Assembly (NCBI GenBank): GCA_046328505.1
Contig: JAXLWL010000003.1
Coordinates: 682,001 to 746,000 of the forward strand
DNA: 64,000 nucleotides
Direction of reading: 5' to 3'
Origin: JBDHWG01 sp046328505
GTDB taxonomy: Bacteria > Chloroflexota > Anaerolineae > Epilineales > JAHCIE01
Position 1 is the first letter of the stretch. The number at the start of each line of letters is the position of its first letter. The notes under the pieces are model-generated. The model had not been told where the DNA came from, searched no databases, and was given only the letters and a program-made list of their open reading frames with translations. Made by a program: the position numbers and the translations under genes. Shown here piece by piece: positions 1 to 6,341 of the stretch.

Positions 1-2
1 CC

Positions 3-680
3 GGCGACCCCGTCTATGCGTGGGCCGACTTCTCGCGCAATGGTTCGTATGCTGAATACGTCACCGTCGCGGCGGCGAACGTCGCGCCGAAGCCTGAATC
101 GCTCAGCTTTGTCGAAGCGGCGGCCGTTCCCCAGGCGGGCCTAACGGCCTGGCAGGCCTTGTTCGAGACGGGCGGCCTTCAACCGGGTCAAACCGTCTTC
201 ATCCACGCCGCGGCCGGCGGTGTCGGTACGTTCGCCGTGCAGCTTGCCAAGTGGCACGGCGCCCGCGTCTATGGGACAGCATCCAACGGCAACCTCGAGT
301 TCCTGCGTGACATCGGCGTGGATGAGCCGCTCGACTACGCCACGCTCAATTCAGCCGACATCGCGCAGAGTGTCGACCTCGTGGTGGATGCGGTCGGGGG
401 GGAAACGCTGGACCGCTCGTGGACAATCCTGAAGCCGGGCGGGATGCTCGTCGGGATGGTAGCCCCGCCGTCGGAGGAAACCGCGAACACCCACGGCGTC
501 CGTTCCGCCTTCCATATGACCCACGGCAGCGGGCAGCAGTTGCGGGAGATCGCGGCGATGATCGACGCGGGCCATGTTCGCCCTGTCGTCCAGACAGTCC
601 TGCCGCTTGCAGAAACTCGCCGCGCCCACGAGATGAGCCAGACAGGCCGCGGCCGCGGCAAGATCATCCTGGAGGTATAG
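3..680 (+). CDS. Zinc-binding-dehydrogenase-family quinone oxidoreductase, 3' part
   Basis: The reading frame is open at the left edge, so the N-terminus is missing; 225 residues remain. These cover the end of the GroES-like substrate domain and the whole nucleotide-binding domain. The segment HAAAGGVGTFAVQLAKWHG is the NADPH-binding glycine-rich turn of the quinone oxidoreductase branch of medium-chain dehydrogenases. The C-terminal piece ends in GRGRGKIILEV, also typical of that branch, where the retained Arg and GK residues are conserved. No zinc ligands are visible in the part present, which fits the zinc-independent quinone reductase subgroup. Likely reaction: NADPH-dependent reduction of quinones or enones in the cytoplasm. 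The substrate cannot be told from sequence. A strong terminator follows, so the transcription unit ends here. Confidence 0.85.
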   Translation, partial: GDPVYAWADFSRNGSYAEYVTVAAANVAPKPESLSFVEAAAVPQAGLTAWQALFETGGLQPGQTVFIHAAAGGVGTFAVQLAKWHGARVYGTASNGNLEFLRDIGVDEPLDYATLNSADIAQSVDLVVDAVGGETLDRSWTILKPGGMLVGMVAPPSEETANTHGVRSAFHMTHGSGQQLREIAAMIDAGHVRPVVQTVLPLAETRRAHEMSQTGRGRGKIILEV

Positions 681-712
681 CCTCGGCGGCCTGCGCGCAA
701 ACTGCGCTTTTT

Positions 713-758
713 GCCCAGGGCCTCTCTGGGATCGAGAGGCTCTGGGCATTCCATTTTT
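713..758 (+). terminator. Rho-independent terminator after the quinone oxidoreductase gene
   Basis: A 14-bp stem (GCCCAGGGCCTCTC at 713-726 with GAGAGGCTCTGGGC at 734-747, one G-T pair) closes a 7-nt loop and is followed by a T-rich run at 751-758. Confidence 0.85.
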
Positions 759-792
759 ATCGCAGGTTCATTCCCATAGTGTCAAGCAACTA

Positions 793-821
793 TTGACAAT
801 ATGAATTCCATGCCTTATAAT
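793..821 (+). promoter_or_regulatory. Consensus sigma-70-type promoter
   Basis: TTGACA at 793-798, a 17-nt spacer and TATAAT at 816-821 match the housekeeping consensus exactly. The predicted start lies near 828, giving a leader of about 50 nt with AGGAGG at 870-875 just before the ATG of the secreted ScyD/ScyE-like gene. This is the strongest promoter seen in the window. Confidence 0.85.
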
Positions 822-880
822 ATCAGTCTATCTGTCAACTAACCGTCGCACAGACGCGCTTTCACTGATCAGGAGGAAGC

Positions 881-1999
881 ATGAAGACCGTGTGGAGAAG
901 CGGAGTATTCGTTCTCGGGTTCCTGCTCTTACTGGCCATCGCTCTCGCGCCAACCGTCCTCGCCGATGGTCCGACGATGCAGGTCGTGGCCTCGGGCCTG
1001 GACAACCCGCGCGGCCTTGCGGTGGGGCCGAATGGAACACTGTACGTTGCGGAGGCTGGTAGGGGTGGCCCTGGCAAGTGCAGCGCCGGGCCAGAGGGAA
1101 CTCTCTGTTTCGGCAGCAGCGGCGCCGTCACCCAGGTGGACCTGGTACGACACATACAGACGCGCATTATCAGCGGGTTGCCTTCGGTTGCGGATCCGGA
1201 TGGCAGCAATGGGAATGGGCCGTCGGGTGTCTCGCTCCTAAACCAGAACGACGTCGAAATCATCATTCAGGGTGGCGGCAACCCCGCCGAGCGCGTCCCG
1301 ACGTTCGGGCCAGAGGCCGCGCACCTGGGCTGGTTGATGCAGGGCGCCGTCGGCCGCGGCTTCAAGTACACGACGGACGTCGCCGCCTATGAAGCGACGG
1401 CCAACCCGGACGGTGGCGAAGTGGACACGGACCCCTACGCGGTGCTGCACCTCTTCGGCAAGTCCATCGTTGCCGACGCGGGCGGCAATGATCTCCTCCA
1501 GGTGCAGGACGGCAAGATCACGACCCTGGCTGTTTTCCCCGACCGCATGGTGGACGCCCCGCCGTTCCTGGGTCTGCCCGCCGGCTCGCAGATACCGATG
1601 CAGGCCGTGCCGACAACCGTCGTCCAGGGTCCGGACGGCGCGTACTACGTCGGCCAGCTCACCGGCTTCCCCTTCCCCGTCGGCGCGGCGAACGTCTACC
1701 GCGTCCCGGCTGAGGGCGGCACGCCGACGGTCTACGCCAGCGGCTTCACCAACATCATCAGCATCGCCTTCGGCAAGGACGGCTCGCTGTACGTGTTGGA
1801 GATCGCTAAGAACGGCCTGGCCAGTGGCGATTCCACCGGCGCGCTCATCAAGGTAGCGGCAGACGGCACGAAGACCGAGATTGCCAGCACCGGGCTTGTC
1901 TCGCCGGGCGGCCTCGCTATTGGCACAGACGGCTCCTTCTACGTCTCGAGCCACGGGACAGAGGCCGGCGCCGGCACGGTTGTCCACATCATGCCGTAA
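881..1999 (+). CDS. Secreted ScyD/ScyE-family beta-propeller protein
   Basis: This 372-residue protein begins with a classic signal peptide: basic MKTVWRSG, a hydrophobic core, then an Ala-rich end near ALAPTVLADG, predicting cleavage around residue 29. The mature part opens with VVASGLDNPRGLAVGPNGTLYVAEAG, the hallmark of the ScyD/ScyE family, which folds as an NHL/SMP30-like propeller. Repeated GPDGAYYV, GKDGSLYVLE and GTDGSFYVSS blades follow. The family was named for scytonemin-cluster genes of cyanobacteria, but most members are of unknown role in other phyla and no scytonemin genes are near. It is a single-gene unit with its own consensus promoter and its own terminator, so it is probably well expressed and exported. 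Ligand and function are unknown. Confidence 0.85.
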   Translation: MKTVWRSGVFVLGFLLLLAIALAPTVLADGPTMQVVASGLDNPRGLAVGPNGTLYVAEAGRGGPGKCSAGPEGTLCFGSSGAVTQVDLVRHIQTRIISGLPSVADPDGSNGNGPSGVSLLNQNDVEIIIQGGGNPAERVPTFGPEAAHLGWLMQGAVGRGFKYTTDVAAYEATANPDGGEVDTDPYAVLHLFGKSIVADAGGNDLLQVQDGKITTLAVFPDRMVDAPPFLGLPAGSQIPMQAVPTTVVQGPDGAYYVGQLTGFPFPVGAANVYRVPAEGGTPTVYASGFTNIISIAFGKDGSLYVLEIAKNGLASGDSTGALIKVAADGTKTEIASTGLVSPGGLAIGTDGSFYVSSHGTEAGAGTVVHIMP

Positions 2000-2034
2000 T
2001 CGGCCGCGCGCGACAACCACATAGCAATTGCATC

Positions 2035-2068
2035 GCCCCTGAGTCTCCATCCGAGCTCGGGGGCTTTT
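2035..2068 (+). terminator. Rho-independent terminator after the ScyD/ScyE-like gene
   Basis: A 9-bp stem (GCCCCTGAG at 2035-2043, CTCGGGGGC at 2056-2064, with one G-T pair) is followed by TTTT at 2065-2068. Confidence 0.7.
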
Positions 2069-2089
2069 GACGCAAAGCGTTATCCACGC

Positions 2090-2117
2090 TTGACTACATG
2101 CAGCGTGGTGCTAAAAT
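2090..2117 (+). promoter_or_regulatory. Promoter placing the parA transcript start on the start codon
   Basis: TTGACT at 2090-2095, a 16-nt spacer and TAAAAT at 2112-2117. The start expected 6-8 nt below the -10 box falls at 2123-2125, on the ATG at 2124. No Shine-Dalgarno sequence precedes the ATG, so the mRNA is probably leaderless. Confidence 0.6.
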
Positions 2118-2123
2118 GAAAGC

Positions 2124-2897
2124 ATGCCTGTCATAGCCATTGCCAACCAGAAGGGTGGCGTCGCCAAGACGATGGTGACGCTCAACATGGGCGCGGAGAT
2201 GGCGCGGCGCAAGCTCCGCGTCCTGCTCGTCGATGCCGACCCGCAAGGGTCGCTCACCCACACCTACGGCGTAGACGACCCCGACCGCAACCTCTCGACC
2301 GTGCTCGGCGTGGTGGACCGCGGCAGCGGCGACCTAACTGCCATCGTGCGCGAAATCGGCGACGGCCTCGATCTCGCGCCGTCGGACATCATGCTCAGCC
2401 GCACCGAGCTTGCCCTGGTCGTGCGGCCCGCCCGCGAGTATCAGCTCCGCCGGACACTGGACCCGCTGCGCAGCCAATACGACTACATTCTCATCGACTG
2501 CCCACCGAGCCTGGGACTGCTCGCTGTCAACTGCCTGCTCGCTGCCGACTCCGTCCTGGTCCCAACCCTGCTCGACGTCGTGAGTTTTCGCGCCCTTGGC
2601 GCGCTGATGCAAACCCTCGCCGACATTCGCGCCGACTACGACCGCGCTCCACGCCTACTCGGCGTGCTGGCGACCATGTCCGACATGCGCTCGGTGCACT
2701 CCCGCGAGGTGCTGGCGGCGCTGCGCTCGCGCCCCGACCTGCACGTGTTCGACACGACCATTCCCCGCAGCATCAAGTTCAGTGAAGCCGCCTTCGCGCG
2801 GCAGGCCCTGGGCGACTATGACCCCCGCCACTCCGGCGCGCAGGCCTTCCGCGATTTGACCGAGGAGGTAATCGAACGTGCCAAGCAAACGACCTAG
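2124..2897 (+). CDS. ParA/MinD-family ATPase (Soj-like), orphan without ParB
   Basis: A 257-residue P-loop ATPase. The deviant Walker A is QKGGVAKTM (residues 9-17), keeping both the signature Lys10 and the P-loop Lys15 but with Ala for Gly and Met for the last Thr of the usual KGGVGKTT. Walker A' is DADPQGS (37-43) and Walker B lies in YDYILIDCPPSLG. These proteins dimerise with ATP, coat the nucleoid and move or space a cargo when a partner stimulates hydrolysis. No ParB and no parS-like sites are nearby. Instead the stop overlaps the start of a small coiled-coil gene by 20 nt, suggesting translational coupling with a dedicated adaptor, as in cargo-positioning ParA systems. Being a chromosome segregation ParA is less likely. 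Confidence 0.85.
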   Translation: MPVIAIANQKGGVAKTMVTLNMGAEMARRKLRVLLVDADPQGSLTHTYGVDDPDRNLSTVLGVVDRGSGDLTAIVREIGDGLDLAPSDIMLSRTELALVVRPAREYQLRRTLDPLRSQYDYILIDCPPSLGLLAVNCLLAADSVLVPTLLDVVSFRALGALMQTLADIRADYDRAPRLLGVLATMSDMRSVHSREVLAALRSRPDLHVFDTTIPRSIKFSEAAFARQALGDYDPRHSGAQAFRDLTEEVIERAKQTT

Positions 2898-3273
2898 CCT
2901 GACGGACATCGCCGAGGAAGTGGCGCGCATCGCGCCCGCCGAGACCGACGACACCGCCGAGCCGAAAGCGGCGGCAGCGGAGGGAGCATCCCGCCCCAAG
3001 ACCCGCAAGCGCGCCGCGTCCACGGCAACCCGAGTCGCGGACAATGGCCTGCGCGAGAGCCTGGAGGAGAAGGACCGCGTGATCGAGGCGCAGGAGCAGA
3101 CCATCGCCGCGCTGCGCGAGCTTGTCGACGCCCTGCGCGCGCAGGTGGACGGTCTGAAGCAAGAGCAGGAAACGCTCAAGAAAGAGCAAGAGAGCCTGAA
3201 GGGGCAGCTCGCCGCCGCGGCCGCCCCCGTCAAGAAGAAGCGCCGCCGCTTCCCCATCTGGAAGCCATTCTAA
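2878..3273 (+). CDS. Small basic coiled-coil protein, likely ParA partner
   Basis: The GTG start lies inside the end of parA (20-nt overlap), with GAGGAGG just upstream. The 131-residue product has three parts. A short basic N-terminus (MPSKRPSLTDIAEEVARIAP) recalls the ATPase-stimulating tails of ParB and McdB-type partners. A disordered Ala/Lys stretch follows to about residue 57. Then a heptad-rich coiled coil runs over about residues 58-112 (ESLEEKDRVIEAQEQTIAAL and onward, rich in Glu, Gln and Leu). It ends in KKKRRRFPIWKPF, a basic-aromatic tail able to bind membrane or nucleic acid. No named family is recognised. The adaptor role is inferred from overlap and architecture only. Confidence 0.75.
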   Translation: MPSKRPSLTDIAEEVARIAPAETDDTAEPKAAAAEGASRPKTRKRAASTATRVADNGLRESLEEKDRVIEAQEQTIAALRELVDALRAQVDGLKQEQETLKKEQESLKGQLAAAAAPVKKKRRRFPIWKPF

Positions 3274-3294
3274 GGCGTTCCCTCCATTCCCCAA

Positions 3295-3326
3295 CCCCTT
3301 CCTCCCACGAGGGGAGGAAGGGGCTT
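3295..3326 (+). terminator. Terminator after the parA pair
   Basis: CCCCTTCCTCCC (3295-3306) pairs perfectly with GGGAGGAAGGGG (3312-3323) across a 5-nt loop, followed by CTTT. The stem sequence resembles the CCCTCTCCC/GGGAGAGGG repeats elsewhere in the window, so it may be a repeat copy serving as terminator. Confidence 0.7.
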
Positions 3327-3405
3327 TCGCGGGCGCCTCTTCTGAGATTCCTCCTCTTCTTCACAAGAGTGCTGCCTCATCTCTCTATCCAGCTTGCCTC
3401 AACAC

Positions 3406-3414
3406 TGGTATAAT
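3406..3414 (+). promoter_or_regulatory. Extended -10 promoter
   Basis: TGGTATAAT is a perfect extended -10 element (TGn plus TATAAT). No good -35 lies 17 nt upstream, which extended -10 promoters tolerate. The same 9-mer occurs before the second giant beta-helix gene. Predicted start is near 3421, just before a long hairpin. Confidence 0.65.
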
Positions 3415-3430
3415 GTGAGTCTATGTGAGA

Positions 3431-3484
3431 GAGTGACGGAGTGGCGCGGTGACGAAGCGCGCCACGTGATAAACTCCGTCGCTC
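3431..3484 (+). promoter_or_regulatory. Structured 5' leader hairpin before the Gfo/Idh/MocA gene
   Basis: GAGTGACGGAGT (3431-3442) pairs with ACTCCGTCGCTC (3473-3484), one G-T pair. Inside it GGCGCG (3443-3448) pairs with CGCGCC (3458-3463), leaving a bulge on the 3' side. The whole structure lies between the extended -10 promoter and the ribosome site GAGGAG at 3498-3503. There is no T-run, so it is not a simple terminator. It could be a protein or ligand target, a stability element or a dispersed repeat. Confidence 0.5.
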
Positions 3485-3510
3485 TGCCATTTCGCACGAG
3501 GAGCGAGACC

Positions 3511-4548
3511 GTGTCGCAATCGGATCAACCTTTGAGGGCCGTGCTCGTCGGCTGCGGCAGCATGAGCCGCGCCTGGCTCGACGCCGCCCGCGCCATCTCT
3601 GACCTACAAGTTGTCGGCCTGGTCGACGTGGTCGAGACGGCCGCCTACCACCGCGCGGCCGAGTACAATCTGGTGCACGCCGTCATCGGCGCCGACCTGG
3701 AACAGGTTCTGGATGCGACGGCGCCGGATATAGTGTTCGATGTCACCGTGCCGGAGGCGCACGCCGACGTCACGCTGGCCGCCCTCGCCCACGGTTGCCA
3801 CGTCCTCGGCGAGAAACCCCTGGCCGACAGCATGGAGAACGCCCACCGCATGGTCGCCGCCGCCCAGGCGGCCGGCCGCTTGTTGGCGATCATCCAGAAT
3901 CGCCGCTACAACGCCGAGATTCGTCGCCTGCGCGCCTTCCTCGCCACAGGCGCGCTCGGCCCGCTCACGACAGTCAACTGCGACTTCTACGTTGGGCCGC
4001 ACTTCGGCGGGTTTCGCGACGCGATGGAGCATCCGCTGCTGCTGGACATGGCGATCCACACCTTCGACGCCGCCCGCTTCCTGACCGGCGCCGACCCCGT
4101 CTCGGTCTACTGCAAGGAGTGGAACCCGAACGGCTCGTGGTACGCCCACGGCGCGTCGGCCGTCGCCGTCTTTGAGATGACGGGCGGCGTCGTGTTTACA
4201 TACCGCGGGAGCTGGTGCGCCGAGGGCCTGCCGACGAGCTGGGAGGCGGCATGGCGCGTGATTGGACCGCGCGGGACGGCCACGTGGGACGGCGACGAGA
4301 ACATCGCCGCCGAGGTCGTCGTGGCCACAGGCGGCTTTATCTCGCGGACGGAGGAGGTGCTGGTGCCGACCCTTCCCCGCGAGCATAGGACCCACGGCCA
4401 CGCCGACATCATCCGCGAGTTCGTGGCGTGCGTGCGTAACGGCGAGACGCCGGAGACCGTCTGTACTGACAACATCAAGAGCCTGGCGATGGTGTTCGGC
4501 GCGATCGAGAGCGCGGAGCAGGGCCACCCGGTCTCGATTCTGCTGTGA
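3511..4548 (+). CDS. Gfo/Idh/MocA-family oxidoreductase
   Basis: I chose the GTG at 3511 because a GAGGAG ribosome site sits 7 nt upstream and the product then begins right at the Rossmann strand (LRAVLVGCGSMSRAW). An upstream TTG at 3394 in the same frame overlaps the promoter and leader hairpin and is unlikely. The 345-residue protein shows the NAD(P)-binding GxGxM turn, the family motif GEKPLADSMENA with its catalytic-site Lys, and the C-terminal alpha/beta domain with a DMAIHTFDAARFL segment carrying the conserved Asp/His. These enzymes oxidise or reduce sugars, inositols or related polyols. The substrate is not predictable here. It is followed after 28 nt by a toxin-antitoxin pair. Confidence 0.85.
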   Translation: MSQSDQPLRAVLVGCGSMSRAWLDAARAISDLQVVGLVDVVETAAYHRAAEYNLVHAVIGADLEQVLDATAPDIVFDVTVPEAHADVTLAALAHGCHVLGEKPLADSMENAHRMVAAAQAAGRLLAIIQNRRYNAEIRRLRAFLATGALGPLTTVNCDFYVGPHFGGFRDAMEHPLLLDMAIHTFDAARFLTGADPVSVYCKEWNPNGSWYAHGASAVAVFEMTGGVVFTYRGSWCAEGLPTSWEAAWRVIGPRGTATWDGDENIAAEVVVATGGFISRTEEVLVPTLPREHRTHGHADIIREFVACVRNGETPETVCTDNIKSLAMVFGAIESAEQGHPVSILL

Positions 4549-4576
4549 AGTTGCCAGGACAAGAGGAGGTAGTAGC

Positions 4577-4813
4577 GTGCTAAGTTCGACAATCGGCCGG
4601 CACGGGGAGATTGCTCTACCTGATGAAGTGCGCGAACGTTATGGCTTCGCGCCCAACACACCGATTCGCATCATTGAGACCAGCACCGGCATCCTCATTG
4701 TACCGATGACAGACGAGCCGATGAGCCAGCAATTGGAGCAAGAATTGGCAGCGTGGCAGTCGGTCAGCGCAGAGTCCTGGGAGATGTTCTCCTACTCGGA
4801 CGACAATGAATGA
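4577..4813 (+). CDS. AbrB/MazE-type antitoxin
   Basis: A 78-residue protein with GTG start and a strong AGGAGG at 4564-4569. The N-terminal half (STIGRHGEIALPDEVRERYGF) is a swapped-hairpin AbrB-type DNA-binding domain of the MazE/VapB kind. The acidic C-terminal tail (QELAAWQSVSAESWEMFSYS) is the part expected to wrap around the toxin. Its stop overlaps the toxin start as ATGA, the usual arrangement in these modules. It should neutralise the toxin and repress its own operon. Confidence 0.8.
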   Translation: MLSSTIGRHGEIALPDEVRERYGFAPNTPIRIIETSTGILIVPMTDEPMSQQLEQELAAWQSVSAESWEMFSYSDDNE

Positions 4814-5151
4814 ACGCCGGGGACATCTTCTGGATTGAGTTCCCAACAGGAGGAGGACGCGCCCAGGCAGGGCGGCGGCCGGGCATCATCGCCCAGGATG
4901 CGCTGGCTTCCGAACACTTGCCGACCGTCCTGGTCATTCCGCTGACCACGCAACAGGAAGCGCTGCGTTTTCCCGGCACCGTGCTGATCGAACCTGATCA
5001 CCAAAATGCGCTACGCCGTCCGTCAGTGGCGCTCGCATTTCAGTTGGCCGCCGTTGACAGAAGGTTTCTGGAAGCATACGTGGGACGAGTCTCGGACACA
5101 GCAATGGAAGCGGTCTGGTCAGCGTTTGATGAGATCACCAGGCCAAGCTAG
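4810..5151 (+). CDS. MazF/PemK-family endoribonuclease toxin
   Basis: The ATG overlaps the antitoxin stop (ATGA). The 113-residue product matches MazF/PemK: MNAGDIFWIEFP strand, then RRPGIIAQDA with the conserved Arg-Pro and a middle VLVIPLTTQQ strand carrying the Thr expected in the active site, and the C-terminal IGRV-like segment (EAYVGRVSDTAMEAV). Family members cleave mRNA at short specific sequences. Length is normal (about 110), and no disruption is seen, so the module looks intact. The cleavage sequence cannot be predicted. Confidence 0.85.
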   Translation: MNAGDIFWIEFPTGGGRAQAGRRPGIIAQDALASEHLPTVLVIPLTTQQEALRFPGTVLIEPDHQNALRRPSVALAFQLAAVDRRFLEAYVGRVSDTAMEAVWSAFDEITRPS

Positions 5152-5170
5152 TGACCCAAAGGACGATAGC

Positions 5171-5830
5171 ATGACGACATTCGAGAAAACACCGCGCAAT
5201 CGCGTGCGCCGCCTGCCCGAGCGCGCCGACTACGACCGCGACACCATTTACAGCATTGTTGACGAGGCGCTCATCTGCCACGTTGGCTTCGCCCAGGACG
5301 GCCAGCCCTTCGTCATCCCTACTATCCACGCCCGTATGGGCGATACGCTGATTCTCCACGGTGCGAAGGCGAGTCGGATGCTGAAGCACATCCAGGCGGG
5401 CGCGGAGATTTGCGTTGCCATCACTTTGCTCGATGGGCTGGTCGTGGCGCGCTCGGTGTTCCACAACTCGATGAACTTCCGATCCGTCGTGCTGTTCGGC
5501 AAGGGGCATGTGATCGAGGGCAAGGAGGAACGGCTGGCAGCGTTGGAGGCGCTCACGAACCACGTCGTGCCGGGGCGATGGGACGACTCTCGCTTGCCAA
5601 ACCGCAAAGAGCTGAACGCGACGACCGTCATCGCGCTGCCCATCGACAGCGCGACGGCGAAGGTGCGCGTCGGCCCACCGGGCGATGACGAAGAGGACTA
5701 CGCGCTGTCGATCTGGGCCGGGGTGATACCCATCCAGCAGGTGTTCGGCGCGCCGCAGGACGACCCGCGCCTGACCGACGGCATTCCCGCGCCGGACTAT
5801 GTCAAGAGCTACCAACGGCCGAAGAGTTGA
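5171..5830 (+). CDS. Pyridoxamine 5'-phosphate oxidase-family flavoprotein (NimA-like)
   Basis: A 219-residue single-domain protein. After the start comes NRVRRLPERADYDRDTIYSI, the usual N-terminal signature of the NimA-like or flavin-nucleotide-binding PPOX branch. HVGFAQDGQPFVIPT and DTLILHGAKASRML form the split beta-barrel and FMN-phosphate contacts. The C-terminal PIDSATAKVRVGPPGDDEEDY segment is also family-typical. Such proteins bind FMN, F420 or heme. Nitroimidazole reduction is known only for some. It begins 19 nt after the toxin gene but is probably not part of the toxin-antitoxin module. Confidence 0.85.
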   Translation: MTTFEKTPRNRVRRLPERADYDRDTIYSIVDEALICHVGFAQDGQPFVIPTIHARMGDTLILHGAKASRMLKHIQAGAEICVAITLLDGLVVARSVFHNSMNFRSVVLFGKGHVIEGKEERLAALEALTNHVVPGRWDDSRLPNRKELNATTVIALPIDSATAKVRVGPPGDDEEDYALSIWAGVIPIQQVFGAPQDDPRLTDGIPAPDYVKSYQRPKS

Positions 5831-5837
5831 CAGATTC

Positions 5838-6341
5838 ATGAGGCCCGAGATGACGCTCCGCTCCATCATTGCATATGTTCTTACTGCCGCCGCTGTCTTG
5901 ACGTTCGCAGCCGTCGGTCTATACCACGTCGCGCAGGCCCTTCCAAACTGGCCGCGCGTCTCCTTTGGCGACCCCCTCGCGACGACAGACATATGGCTCG
6001 CGTCCGCTGTGGAAAGCGCCAGCCCTAGCGAGACGCTGGCGCAGTCTCTGCAAGCTATCCCTGGCAACGGTTCGCTCTTGTTCGTCGGCGCTACGGACAC
6101 AGAATACCAAAAGACGTATTACGCGGCCCAGTATCTGGCCGGCCTGCGCCCCATGACACTTCTCGTCTGCGTGGCTAGTGGCCAGGCCGCATATCACCTG
6201 ACTGATCCAGCCAGCGTAGACGCTGTCATCACACTGGCGCCGTCGCCGGCGTCGGGGCTAATCGGCGGTCATCGTCTTGGCTCTCACTTCTCCATCACCC
6301 CTACCACGAACAAATACGCATGGCCGCAGTATTGCCCTTAG
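5838..6341 (+). CDS. Membrane-anchored protein of unknown function, coupled to a glycosyltransferase
   Basis: A 167-residue protein of no family I recognise. One hydrophobic segment (about residues 9-31, AYVLTAAAVLTFAAVGLYHV) anchors it. The rest is predicted outside and has an alpha/beta look: SLLFVGATDTEYQKTYYAAQ, then PMTLLVCVASGQAAYHL, then SVDAVITLAPSPASG. Two Cys are present, one near the C-terminus. The 3' end overlaps the start of the following membrane glycosyltransferase gene by 22 nt, so the two are translationally coupled and probably work together. The ATG at 5838 is the best start, although its ribosome site is weak. Confidence 0.6.
   Translation: MRPEMTLRSIIAYVLTAAAVLTFAAVGLYHVAQALPNWPRVSFGDPLATTDIWLASAVESASPSETLAQSLQAIPGNGSLLFVGATDTEYQKTYYAAQYLAGLRPMTLLVCVASGQAAYHLTDPASVDAVITLAPSPASGLIGGHRLGSHFSITPTTNKYAWPQYCP

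Noticed and set aside
3394..3511. TTG at 3394 as the start of the Gfo/Idh/MocA gene
   Set aside because: It would translate the extended -10 element and the leader hairpin. The GTG at 3511 has a ribosome site and lies directly before the Rossmann strand.
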